Of a stretch of DNA of 64,000 nt, positions 44,794-52,934 are shown in pieces (the first letter of the stretch is position 1; each line of letters starts with the position of its first letter). The DNA comes from CAIZQW01 sp942493055 (lineage in GTDB: Bacteria; Verrucomicrobiota; Kiritimatiellia; RFP12; UBA1067), in NCBI GenBank assembly GCA_942493055.1, contig OW818680.1, positions 3,968,001-4,032,000 on the forward strand, given 5' to 3'. Under the pieces are notes generated by a model. That model searched no databases. It saw only the letters and a program-made list of their open reading frames with translations, and was not told the DNA's origin. Position numbers and translations under genes: made by a program.

Positions 44794-47700
44794 TTACAGC
44801 TCTTCGCCGAACGCGACGGGCTTGGGGACGTTGGCTGAGGTATCGAGCATGTCGAGCTGCTTGGGTGCGGCGTTCCAGTGATAGGGATAGAGGTGGACAT
44901 TGCAGGCGGCGTCTTTGAGGACGAAGATGGAGGTGGAGAAGGGGATCTCTTTCTTCACGCCATCCTGGTCTGGGGAGGCGACAAAGAGCTGCAGCTCCAA
45001 ATCGCTGGCAAAGCCGAGGATCTGGTCGCGGCGTCCGGCGTCGATACCGTAGAACGCTTCGTCAAAGATCAGCACCGGCAGGCGGATGCGCTCTTTGTCA
45101 AAGAGGAAATGGGCGATGGTCAGCACCAGCAAGTAGTTGGGGACCGCCTGTTCGCCGCCCGAGCCGATGCTCTTGACTTTGCGGTCCATCACCACGCCTT
45201 GCTCGTCAGTGGTCAGCACCTTGAGTTCGTAACGGAACCAGTTGCGGTAGTCGAGCACGGAGGGGATCGAACCTACTTCGGTGTTCTTGATCTCGTCCGC
45301 GTGGTCTTCAATGAAGGCCCGCAAATCGCCCTCGGTCTGTTCGCGGTCCAACGCGCGATAGTTGCAGATGAGGTCATAGAGACGCTTCCGGTTCTCGACC
45401 GGCGTGATCGAGAAGGCGTAGCGGTTGTTTCCGAAGGTGCGGTCCTTGAGTAGCTTGCCGATGCGGCGGGACATCTCATTGAGCCGCAAGACGTGGCGCT
45501 GTAGCGCGCCCACAAGATTGTCCATGACGAGCTGACGGAAGAGCTTCAAGGTCTGCTCATTGATGAGTTCTTCCTGCTCCTGCAACAGGCGGGCGGTATC
45601 TTCCAGCACCTCTGCGAGGATCCGTCCGCGGCGGTCGGTGAGCGCGTTGGTCGTCTCCTCATAGACAAACCCGAAGGCGATGCCCTCGTTCTGGATGACG
45701 GTGTTGCGGATCTTCTCCGCTGTGACGAGCGCGGTTTGGCTCTGGGCGTCTGCAGCGGCGAGCAGGGCGCTGCGGCTGTCAGCGATGGACGGCGAACCAC
45801 CTTCGCCAAGGCTACGGCGGTCAGGTCCTGCGTCCCTCCCGGTTGTACAGCGCGAGAGGATGAATTCATTCAGCGTGACCTTGGGCATGACCAGCGCCAG
45901 CAGGGCCTCCTGGTGCGTGTTGCGTTCGGCAAGGGCATCGGTTTGATCCGCAAGCGCCTTTGTGCAGACCTGCTTGAGGCTGTTGATCTTCTCTTCGACC
46001 TTCCCTGTCTCCTTGGTCAGCTTGTCGTAGTCGGCCTTGCGTTTGGCGATACGCTTTTCAAGTTCACGCAACATCTCCTGCAGCCCCTCGATGCCGGCCT
46101 TGCGCATGGCGACTAAAACATCCGCGTGCGCCTCTTTCGCGATCTGCAACTCCTCTTCGCGCTGCATGCAATCCGCGCGCGCATTCACATGGTCGTTCTT
46201 GCGAATGGCCTCATCATGGGCGGTCTTTAAAACCCCGTCACGCAGGCGGGCGATATCTTGCGCGATTTCATGAAGCAGGGTGCGAAGATGCGTGAGCTTG
46301 CCTTGCTGGTCCAGCAAATCGTTCTGCTCGGCTGTCGCCTCTTTGAGTTCCTTTTCCGTCTGGGCGAGTTGCTTTTCAAGGGCGCGCAGTTCGCGTTCCC
46401 CTTCGCGGCGACGAACCTCGGCCCCGAGCAGGCGCGGGGGCGCGTCCAGACGCAGTTGCTCGCGGAGGCGGAAACGCAGTACTGAGGCATTCAGGAACTT
46501 CTCTTCATGAGGTCCATGCTTGTCATTGAGAATATGCTGCAGGGCGATCAGCGCCTTCTCATCCGACTCCTTGATGTTGAAGTAGGATTTCAGCCAGTCC
46601 AAGTGAATGGGGTGCGTGTCCTCCGAGACAACAGCCAGCCCTTGTTCAGGATACTCGCGGAAGATGAGGTTCCGGACATCGTTTGCGCTGGTGTCGTCCG
46701 TCACCCAGGTGGCGAGGACCGCGTCGCCCAGCAATTGCTCCAGGGCGGCCAATTCGCGGAGCGAGACGCCGGAGGCCGGCACCAGCTTTTCATAGAGCGG
46801 GACTGCATTGATCATGCGCTGCTGCAGGAGGCGCTGCGCCTGGCTAAAGCCTTTGACCAAGGGCATCGCCTCGCCCCGGAGCTGCCGCTCCTTCATGTCC
46901 GCTTCGATGGCAGCCCGGCGACGGAGGAGTCCTTCGCAGCGCTCCTCCGTGAGGGCCAGTTGACGGCTGACGGTCTGCATCAGCTCATCCGCGCGGGTCC
47001 GCAGGTCAAGGATGGGCAGCTCGGCGAGGTCGCCTTCAGGGGCGTCGCTCTTTTGCGCATCCTCCAAGACCGAGGAGAGCGCGGAGGTTGAGAAGGGCAG
47101 GCCGCGTCCGCTGCTCTGGAGGGAACGCATGAAATGCTGCGCCTGTTTGCAGAGGCCCTCGCGGGCGTTGAGCAACTTCTCGGTAGCCTCTTCATGCGCC
47201 TGTTGCGCAATCACGAGTTTGCGTTTCGACTGCTCGTGGTTGATGCGTGCGCGCTCGGAGAGATTTGCGGCTTCACGTTCTTTGAAGACCAAGCCGTCCG
47301 CATCTTTGTGGCGGAGTTCGCTGAGGCGCAGTTCATCGGCATCCAGGACATTCTTGAGGCGCGTGGCATCCTCTGTCAATTCAGCCAAGCGGTGTTCTTC
47401 AGCGGAGCGGTGCTCCGTCGCGATATCAAAGCCCGCCTGATATTCGCGTGCTGCGAGGTTCCGCTCCTGCCAGCGCATGGCGGCGGAGTCGATACGTGCG
47501 TTCTGCACAACGGATTGGAGCGTGTCGAGCGTCTGGACAAAGCCGAACTTGTTGCGCAGCTTATCGAGGTCCTGTCGGCTCTCCTCCAAGGACTTGAGCT
47601 GCGTGATGACCTCCTCGAAGACATCGCGGGGCGGCTCCTGCAAGAGCTCGCGGAAGAGCTGATGGTAGTCGCCTGTCCTGGAGGCGATCTCGCGGTACGC

Positions 47701-48297
47701 CTTGCCTGTGGCGATGAACTTGCAGACATCCCGGAAAGTCTCGCGGTCGGAGAAGAAACGCGTGGCCAGTTCTTCGGCGTAGGAGCCGATCTGTCCGTAA
47801 AAGTGGCTGGCGCCGACAGCGGTTTTCAGTTCGCTTTTGGTGAGGACGCAGAGCTTGCCGTTCTTCTCCTGCGTGAGGGGCAGCTCACTGAGCGGGCACT
47901 CCTTGATCACGCCCCAGCGTTCGACGCTCTCCTCCATGCTGTGGGTGCTGACGCCGATGCAGATGGTGACGGGGCGGTTGTTGCGGCCTGCGATCTCCAG
48001 CGCGGCGTAGGTGGTGCCGCCATTGGGGTTGAGCGCGCCCTTTTCAATGTTGTAGCGCAGCACCACGCCATGGATCGAGCGTCCGCCCTGCTTGGAGCCT
48101 GCCACGCGGGCCGCGGAGTTGAACTCCATGGACTCCCCGGCGGTCAGTACATAGTGAATGGCGTCCAGGACCGTGGTCTTGCCGGAGCCGTTGTCGCCCA
48201 GCATGAAGAGGTGTCCGCCATCGCGCACGTCAAGGGTCTCGTTGACGAAGTTATGGAAGTTCACGAGGCGAACTTTTGTGATGCGGTAGAAGTTCAT
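44794..48297 (-). CDS. jetC: Wadjet protein JetC (SMC/MukB-like ATPase)
   Basis: 1167 residues. Walker A is G34-DNGSGKT41 near the N-terminus; the ABC signature is SGGEQAVPNYLL and Walker B is LPVLIFDEAFYGID near the C-terminus, the SbcC/MukB-like layout. Long coiled-coil stretches lie between. JetC forms the ATP-driven, DNA-translocating core with JetA (kleisin) and JetB; extrusion brings circular plasmids to JetD. Just upstream are three copies of the short phrase GTGTCAGTAAG. Family C repeat copy C6 lies inside the gene, read as DRRSLGEGGSPS at about residue 826. The frame stays open. Confidence 0.9.
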   Translation of the reverse strand: MNFYRITKVRLVNFHNFVNETLDVRDGGHLFMLGDNGSGKTTVLDAIHYVLTAGESMEFNSAARVAGSKQGGRSIHGVVLRYNIEKGALNPNGGTTYAALEIAGRNNRPVTICIGVSTHSMEESVERWGVIKECPLSELPLTQEKNGKLCVLTKSELKTAVGASHFYGQIGSYAEELATRFFSDRETFRDVCKFIATGKAYREIASRTGDYHQLFRELLQEPPRDVFEEVITQLKSLEESRQDLDKLRNKFGFVQTLDTLQSVVQNARIDSAAMRWQERNLAAREYQAGFDIATEHRSAEEHRLAELTEDATRLKNVLDADELRLSELRHKDADGLVFKEREAANLSERARINHEQSKRKLVIAQQAHEEATEKLLNAREGLCKQAQHFMRSLQSSGRGLPFSTSALSSVLEDAQKSDAPEGDLAELPILDLRTRADELMQTVSRQLALTEERCEGLLRRRAAIEADMKERQLRGEAMPLVKGFSQAQRLLQQRMINAVPLYEKLVPASGVSLRELAALEQLLGDAVLATWVTDDTSANDVRNLIFREYPEQGLAVVSEDTHPIHLDWLKSYFNIKESDEKALIALQHILNDKHGPHEEKFLNASVLRFRLREQLRLDAPPRLLGAEVRRREGERELRALEKQLAQTEKELKEATAEQNDLLDQQGKLTHLRTLLHEIAQDIARLRDGVLKTAHDEAIRKNDHVNARADCMQREEELQIAKEAHADVLVAMRKAGIEGLQEMLRELEKRIAKRKADYDKLTKETGKVEEKINSLKQVCTKALADQTDALAERNTHQEALLALVMPKVTLNEFILSRCTTGRDAGPDRRSLGEGGSPSIADSRSALLAAADAQSQTALVTAEKIRNTVIQNEGIAFGFVYEETTNALTDRRGRILAEVLEDTARLLQEQEELINEQTLKLFRQLVMDNLVGALQRHVLRLNEMSRRIGKLLKDRTFGNNRYAFSITPVENRKRLYDLICNYRALDREQTEGDLRAFIEDHADEIKNTEVGSIPSVLDYRNWFRYELKVLTTDEQGVVMDRKVKSIGSGGEQAVPNYLLVLTIAHFLFDKERIRLPVLIFDEAFYGIDAGRRDQILGFASDLELQLFVASPDQDGVKKEIPFSTSIFVLKDAACNVHLYPYHWNAAPKQLDMLDTSANVPKPVAFGEEL
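45797..45826 (-). repeat. Family C palindromic repeat inside jetC, copy C6
   Basis: On the plus strand this reads ACCTTCGCCAAGGCTACGGC followed by GGTCAGG, nearly the same as C4 (30745-30775), an intergenic copy. In jetC it encodes about 10 residues (around DRRSLGEGG) without breaking the frame, similar to palindromic elements known in other genomes that insert into genes. Confidence 0.65.
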
Positions 48298-48856
48298 AAG
48301 TGTCAGTAAGTTGGGAAGTGTCAGTAAGTGTCAGTAAGTTGTGGGCGTCAGCAATAATAAGGCAATCACGCAATAAGGCAATGCTTCAGTGTCAATAATT
48401 GGGGCCAATTTTAGACAGTTTCTGTCAAAAGTCAACCCCTGATCTCCCTGATGTACGATTCAACTTTTTTGAATCAGCCCCTGAATTCCCTCAAAAGCAC
48501 CTTGATTTTTAATGAGTGGATCATCAATTATCAAGGATATTATGGGTGCCCCCCCCGTGAGCATTCCCTAGCCTTTCTTCGTATGGGTGATCCGGCGGGT
48601 ACGCATTCGTCAAAGTAGCGGGAGCATCCTGCTCCCGTGCAAACATCGGGATAGTCAGAAAGGGGAACGGGTTTTCCAACCCGTTGAGCCACGGACTGGA
48701 AAGTCCGTGCCCCTTTGCAGATGCACCTCATATGGCGTATAAATCCCCTCAATCGGTCAACACCCAAACTAACAAATTAGCGCACTAATGAACTAATGCA
48801 CTTATCCAACGTCCAACTCTGAACTCTGAAGTTTATTGACACTTCAGCGTTGAGCG
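48298..48856. repeat. Long repeat-filled gap inside the Wadjet operon
   Basis: 559 nt between jetC start and jetB end, where a tight junction is normal. It contains the triple GTGTCAGTAAG phrase, AATAAGGCAATCACGCAATA (also at about 26890), and hairpins GCGGGAGCATCCTGCTCCCG (about 48620) and ACGGACTGGAAAGTCCGT (about 48691). No gene or obvious promoter was seen. Confidence 0.65.
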
Positions 48857-49489
48857 TTATTTCCCGCCTTCTTCCTCCAGCGGACGGGAGATGCGCTGGA
48901 CGCTGTAGTGCCAGAGGGCGGGGAGGCATTCATAGATCGTATCGTCCTGCTCAATGATCTCGTCGCTGGGGGGATCGAGCTTCTCCAGGAAGCGGAATTT
49001 TTCGAGTTGCGGGATGACAGGGCGCAGGATCTGGCGGACCTGCTCGTCGCTAAAGGCTTCCGCCTCCTCAGGGAAGAGTTCGCGGAAGCGCTGGCCTTCG
49101 AACATCAGGAGTTCGCCGAAGCGGAACTTGATGTTCTCGTGTTCGTCCACGCTGGCGGAATCCTCTTCGAGCCGCTGTTCGAAGAATTCCAGCAGCAACA
49201 TGAAGGCGAGGCATTCATTGCGACGGGTGAAATCGAACATCTCCCGGTTCTTCGGAGTGATTGCGGAGTTGTACCAGTCCGGCTTGTAGAGGCGCGCGCA
49301 TTTGGCGTCCACGACCAGTTGCCAGCCGTAGAAGGTCTCGAAGAAAGCGCTGAATTCGCGCTGGTAACGCGAGAGGAAGAGGAACGACTCCTCGTGGTCC
49401 CTCTTGTAGAAATAGGGGCTCTCCAGCAGGATGTTCAGCACCGCCTGCACGCGATCCTTCTGGCGTTCAACTAAGTCTTGGAGTGTCAT
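48857..49489 (-). CDS. jetB: Wadjet protein JetB (MukE-like subunit)
   Basis: 210 residues from ATG 49489, with AAGGAA upstream. Features are an early LLESPYFYKRDHEESFLFLS segment, an IRHLP-like middle, and winged-helix-like C-terminal regions (FGELLMFEGQRFRELFPEEA, RFLEKLDPPSDEIIEQDDTI). These match DUF4194-type JetB proteins, which bridge the kleisin-like JetA and the ATPase JetC. The size is usual. The longer frame to 49543 lacks a ribosome site. The family B repeat B2 (49528-49734) lies between it and jetA. Confidence 0.8.
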   Translation of the reverse strand: MTLQDLVERQKDRVQAVLNILLESPYFYKRDHEESFLFLSRYQREFSAFFETFYGWQLVVDAKCARLYKPDWYNSAITPKNREMFDFTRRNECLAFMLLLEFFEQRLEEDSASVDEHENIKFRFGELLMFEGQRFRELFPEEAEAFSDEQVRQILRPVIPQLEKFRFLEKLDPPSDEIIEQDDTIYECLPALWHYSVQRISRPLEEEGGK

Positions 49490-49527
49490 GATCGGTTCCT
49501 TGTGTAAAACTTCAAACTGGAATGGTG

Positions 49528-49734
49528 GAATACCTTTTCGCAAAGAGCGCTAGTTGGGTGAAGTACGGCGTGCCTACGCAAGCCCGTGGATACACGGGAG
49601 GCACAGCTCGTACTTCACCCAGCATCCATGTTGCATGATGCTCAGGTGCTTGCACGAGATAAGCCCCGGCGGTATCCCGCCACTTGCGGGGGCTTCCCGT
49701 GCAAGCACCTCTCATAGCGATCCTCGCGTAAAAA
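49528..49734 (-). repeat. Family B double-hairpin repeat, copy B2
   Basis: Inverted relative to B1 and in the same sense as the Wadjet operon. Stem two reads GGGTGAAGTACG / CGTACTTCACCC in the minus-strand sense, where B1 has GGGTGAAGGACG / CGTCCTTCACCC, a compensatory change. The inner stem of hairpin one changes from GGCTGAATACAGCC to GGCGGGATACCGCC, again keeping pairs. It begins 7 nt after the jetA stop. Confidence 0.8.
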
Positions 49735-49741
49735 TTTATCT

Positions 49742-51259
49742 TCATTTGTGTTGGCTCGTGTTGTTCGATGCAAAAACCGATAACGAAAGATCGTCGAACG
49801 CGAGGGCGTTGAGTTCGGCTTCGACGCGCACGGGGCTGTCAATCGGGGTGAGGGCGAGTCCTGCTTTGGCGAGGCGGGCACCTTTCCCCAGCAACCCCGA
49901 GCGTGCGAGTTCGATGAGGCGCGGGAAATCTTCGAATGATGAGAACTTGCCTTGAGAGACGAGGCGCAATTCACCCGTCGACAGCGGGGCGAGTCCGCGC
50001 AGGCTGATCCAGCTCTTCAGCGCGTTGAGGCGCTCTTCGTCCATGGAGCGCGGAACCGCATCCTTCGAGCGCGGTTTTTCATGCAGTTCGAGTGTGGCCT
50101 CTTCCCGGACGCGATGACGCTCCCAGCGCGGTTGCGGCGGCGCGGCCTTTTCGTTCTCGTCCCAGAAGTGCATGTCGCCGACCATGGTGGCGGGTGCGAG
50201 CAGGGCGCGCAGGAAGGCGGTCGGCACAGCCTCCTCCTCCAGACGTGCGACTTCGGCGATGCGCGCCCGCAGGTCTTCGAGCCTGTGGCTACGGCGTTCC
50301 AGTTCGCGCAGGTGCGTGTAGAGTTTACGCCAGACTTGGAGCGCGGCGGAACTGACGCGGACGCAGAGGAGTTCGAGCGTGCCCTCCGGCGCGTAGAAGT
50401 CGGCGAGCGACGCCAGCGTCTTCTCAGGGGAGGGCAGGTGGATGCGCATCAAGTGGGCCGTGGCTTTGGCCTCCTCTTGCATCTTCTCTTCGCAGGCCTG
50501 CCACCGCGAGGTGTAGCGGGTGTGACGCAGACTGCTGATTTTCGGAGCGATCTCGGTGCGCAGCGTGTGAATGCGATTGAGAAACTGTTTCAAGAAGCGG
50601 TCGAGCTCGACGAGGATTGCCTTGGCGGTTGTCACATCATAACGCTGCGTGGCAAAGCCGAGGAGCCGCATGTTGAAGTCGCCGAGGGCCTGGCTGACGT
50701 TGTCGGTCAGGCTATTCATGCGAGACAGCAGGTAGAAGATGCGGCGTGCGGCTTCGGCGTCGACGGTGTCGGAGGCAAACTTGCTAAAGAGCCGCGTGGC
50801 CTCGCTGAGCGTGCCCACCAGCTCCGCAAGCATGTCGCGCGTGTCGGTGTCATGGGGTTCGAGGTCATCGCGCCGGCGCGCCTCCAGCCAGAGCAGAAAG
50901 GCGACAGCCTCATCAGCGATCCGGTAGCGGTATTTGCGTCTGCGCGTATCCTTGTAGCCGCGCAAGCGCTCCTTCTCGATCCGATCCGTGATCAGAGACC
51001 ATTCCAGAAGCTGCCGGATATCTTGATTGAAAGCGTCGCCCGTGTACTCGGTTTCAGCGAACGTTTCGCGCACGGCGGCAAAGAGGTCGTCATGCATCGG
51101 CTCCGATTCATAATTGCGCCGGAAGCGCAGCATCTCCAGCAAGATCGTGAGATAGCCTGTGGAACGCTCGGACAACAGAAGTTGCCCCAGATTCCTGTTG
51201 CGTGTGGCCAGGAGTTCTGAAGCTTCTAAGAAGCTCTGTTGTGAAACGTCGGGTTGCAT
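49742..51259 (-). CDS. jetA: Wadjet protein JetA (kleisin-like subunit)
   Basis: 505 residues from ATG 51259 (MQPDVSQQSFLEASELLATR). The N-terminal winged-helix-like part is GQLLLSERSTGYLTILLEML, DAFNQDIRQLLEWSLITDRI and RRRKYRYRIADEAVAFLLWL. The central helical part and a C-terminal winged-helix-like tail (LKSWISLRGLAPLSTGELRL) match the JetA kleisin-type architecture. The gene start lies 2 nt after the stop of the Dabb gene (51262), and longer frames overlap it. Its sequence does not let me assign the system to Wadjet type I, II or III with certainty. Confidence 0.75.
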   Translation of the reverse strand: MQPDVSQQSFLEASELLATRNRNLGQLLLSERSTGYLTILLEMLRFRRNYESEPMHDDLFAAVRETFAETEYTGDAFNQDIRQLLEWSLITDRIEKERLRGYKDTRRRKYRYRIADEAVAFLLWLEARRRDDLEPHDTDTRDMLAELVGTLSEATRLFSKFASDTVDAEAARRIFYLLSRMNSLTDNVSQALGDFNMRLLGFATQRYDVTTAKAILVELDRFLKQFLNRIHTLRTEIAPKISSLRHTRYTSRWQACEEKMQEEAKATAHLMRIHLPSPEKTLASLADFYAPEGTLELLCVRVSSAALQVWRKLYTHLRELERRSHRLEDLRARIAEVARLEEEAVPTAFLRALLAPATMVGDMHFWDENEKAAPPQPRWERHRVREEATLELHEKPRSKDAVPRSMDEERLNALKSWISLRGLAPLSTGELRLVSQGKFSSFEDFPRLIELARSGLLGKGARLAKAGLALTPIDSPVRVEAELNALAFDDLSLSVFASNNTSQHK

Positions 51260-51261
51260 GG

Positions 51262-51558
51262 TTATTCCGCGTCGTAGATCAGCACTTTGGTCCAGAGCGG
51301 GGCGCACTCCTTGACAAATTTGATATGAGCAGGATCGATCTGGTAGGCGTCATGGCCTTTGATGTCCTCGAACCCCAGCACAAGCTGATACGAATAGCTG
51401 GAGTCAATCACCGGCCGGCGTGTCGCAGCAGGCCTCCCGTAGAATTTCATCTTCACAGAGGCAATGGCGGTCAGTGCGCTCAGCCCTGTTTCAAATTGAT
51501 CTTTCTCCGCCTGTGTCAAGTTATCGCGAAGCCAGAAGAGAACCGTGTGTATAAACAT
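51262..51558 (-). CDS. Dabb-domain (stress-responsive alpha/beta-barrel) protein
   Basis: 98 residues from ATG 51558, with AAAGGA 8-10 nt upstream. It reads MFIHTVLFWLRDNLTQAEKD, with SVKMKFYGRPA in the centre and a late YQLVLGFEDIKGHDAYQIDP segment, the normal Dabb pattern (HxVLFKxKxxxTxEE...). Dabb proteins are small dimeric barrels of varied, mostly unknown function. The stop lies 2 nt before the jetA start, so it is the first gene of the Wadjet transcript; no role in Wadjet is known to me. The longer frame to 51738 has an unlikely Lys/Asp-rich extension. Confidence 0.8.
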   Translation of the reverse strand: MFIHTVLFWLRDNLTQAEKDQFETGLSALTAIASVKMKFYGRPAATRRPVIDSSYSYQLVLGFEDIKGHDAYQIDPAHIKFVKECAPLWTKVLIYDAE

Positions 51559-52098
51559 AATGTGATCCTTTATCAATTCGTTTAGAATCTCATATTTGTC
51601 TGGAGCGGTCAAGACCCCGTTCGTTACTATTTTATAAGAAACAAGCGCCCCACCCGGGGTGCTATAAACTTTGTCGCGAGCTTTGTCGGGAGCTTTGTCG
51701 AAATCAATTTGCACCTGTCCATCCGATAACCCTTGCACCGGGAATAAACGGCCGGGTAACTTGTTTCTTTATTCTTAATCTGTTTACTTAATCTGTGAAA
51801 GACAAAGTAGGGAGATTAAGTAAGGAGACAAAGATACCCGTTTTTTTTCGTGTTTCGTGGGCAAAAAAGTTCAAGTTACAGACAAGCGCCCCGCCAGCAG
51901 AGCTGGAATAAACGAGGTGATAACTTTATCAACGAATTTAACGAATGGAACGAATGATGTATGGTAGGGACGGTTCGCCGAACCGTCCGCGGCTCGTTCG
52001 GCGAACGAGCCCTACCATTTTCAACATGGCTTAAGTGCGACAAAATGGCCAAGTTATAGGTAAACCAATGGGCTCGCGTAAAGGAGGCGGGGAGGGGG
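51559..52098. repeat. Gap with phrases and a three-way-junction palindrome
   Basis: No gene. At 51962-52017 the arms TGGTAGGG / CCCTACCA enclose two perfect hairpins (ACGGTTCG-C-CGAACCGT and GGCTCGTTCGGCGAACGAGC-type), the same architecture as at 3436-3484. Phrases shared with gaps near 25150 and 30570-30690 lie at 51725-51955. Confidence 0.6.
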
Positions 52099-52142
52099 TA
52101 GGGTATTGCCCCATGGCATATTTAAACATAAGGGTATACGCT
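52099..52142 (+). promoter_or_regulatory. CCCCATAG-box promoter, copy 1
   Basis: TAGGGTATTGCCCCATGG at 52099-52116, then exactly 20 nt to TACGCT at 52137-52142. It lies upstream of the ATP-synthase remnant and the SpoIIAA-like gene. Box and spacing match four other copies at 52860, 57298, 58973 and 62458. Confidence 0.75.
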
Positions 52143-52251
52143 ATTTAAAAAGTTGCGACGTTCTTTCTTTAGTAATCATGAAAAAGGCATCCAAGTGTCC
52201 ATGACAACGAATTGTCCAGATGTTCGACAGGCTCTGCAGGAACGAGATGCC

Positions 52252-52436
52252 ATGCCAAAAAACACGGGCATGGTCGTCGCGGTGCGCGGCAGTGTCGTGG
52301 ACATACGCTACGACGTGTTCGGTAACGCCATCGACCGCCAGCCGGGATCTTCCAACGTCTGCGCCAAAGCGGTATCGACGAGGAACTGTTCGACGTGATC
52401 TCCGGTTTCGAGGCGCTGAATTCAGCGAAAACATGA
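52252..52436 (+). pseudogene. Collapsed remnant of an N-type F1Fo-ATPase operon (beta start, gamma end)
   Basis: The frame from 52252 encodes MPKNTGMVVAVRGSVVDIRY joined to DVFGNAIDRQPG. The first part resembles the start of the beta subunit of Na+-type F-ATPases, the second a later conserved piece of the same protein (MFDVFGNAIDR). A second frame, 52359-52436, reads RQSGIDEELFDVISGFEALN and ends TGA; it resembles the C-terminus of the gamma subunit. Deletion of the rest of such an operon would leave this scar. The reading frame breaks between the two parts. The evidence is pattern memory only, but the two fragments in operon order fit well. Confidence 0.6.
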
Positions 52437-52469
52437 TACAAAATAACACACGAACAAAGGAGAGATGAT

Positions 52470-52832
52470 ATGAACGTAGAACTCAAGGAACTCGACAATG
52501 GCCGACTGCTGGAAGTCCGTCTGAGCGGCAAACTGAACAAGGACGACTATGCAACGTTTTTGCCAGCGGTGGAACGTCTGGTTAAACAACACGGTAAGAT
52601 CCGCATGTTTGTGGAACTGCATGACTTCCACGGCTGGACAGCGGGCGCGCTGTGGGAGGACATGAAATTCGACGCGAAGCACTTTAACGACATCGAGCGA
52701 CTGGCCATTATCGGTGAAACAAAGTGGGAGAAAGGGTTGGCCGTATTCTGCCAGCCGTTTACCACTGCGAGCGTCCGTTACTTCGACCACACCCAAACGG
52801 TCGAGGCGCATACATGGCTTGCCGCGAAGTGA
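52470..52832 (+). CDS. SpoIIAA-like (STAS-type) protein
   Basis: 120 residues; AAAGGAGAG lies upstream of ATG 52470. The sequence LLEVRLSGKLNKDDYATFLP, then GKIRMFVELHDFHGWTAGAL and ERLAIIGETKWEKGLAVFCQ, is the SpoIIAA-like pattern (PF11964): a STAS-type fold found alone and often in stress clusters. It has no phosphorylation-site motif that I can identify. It is the first intact gene of the 52-64 kb island and probably transcribed from the CCCCATAG box at 52099. Confidence 0.8.
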   Translation: MNVELKELDNGRLLEVRLSGKLNKDDYATFLPAVERLVKQHGKIRMFVELHDFHGWTAGALWEDMKFDAKHFNDIERLAIIGETKWEKGLAVFCQPFTTASVRYFDHTQTVEAHTWLAAK

Positions 52833-52859
52833 GACCTGAGAGGAGGGCGAAATTCGCGA

Positions 52860-52904
52860 TAGGGTTTACTCCCCATAGCGGACGTAAGCTGTGGAGATTA
52901 TCCT
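52860..52904 (+). promoter_or_regulatory. CCCCATAG-box promoter, copy 2
   Basis: TAGGGTTTACTCCCCATAG at 52860-52878, 20 nt to TATCCT at 52899-52904. It precedes the DUF1269-like gene (start 52935). The arm spacing here is one base longer than in copies 1, 4 and 5, but the distance from CCCCATAG to the -10 box is the same. Confidence 0.75.
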
Positions 52905-52934
52905 TATGGGCAAACCACCCAAGAAAGGAAGCGT

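Noticed and set aside
47134..48309. 391-codon plus-strand frame opposite jetC
   Set aside because: Antisense to the Walker A end of JetC; no ribosome site and composition typical of a shadow frame.
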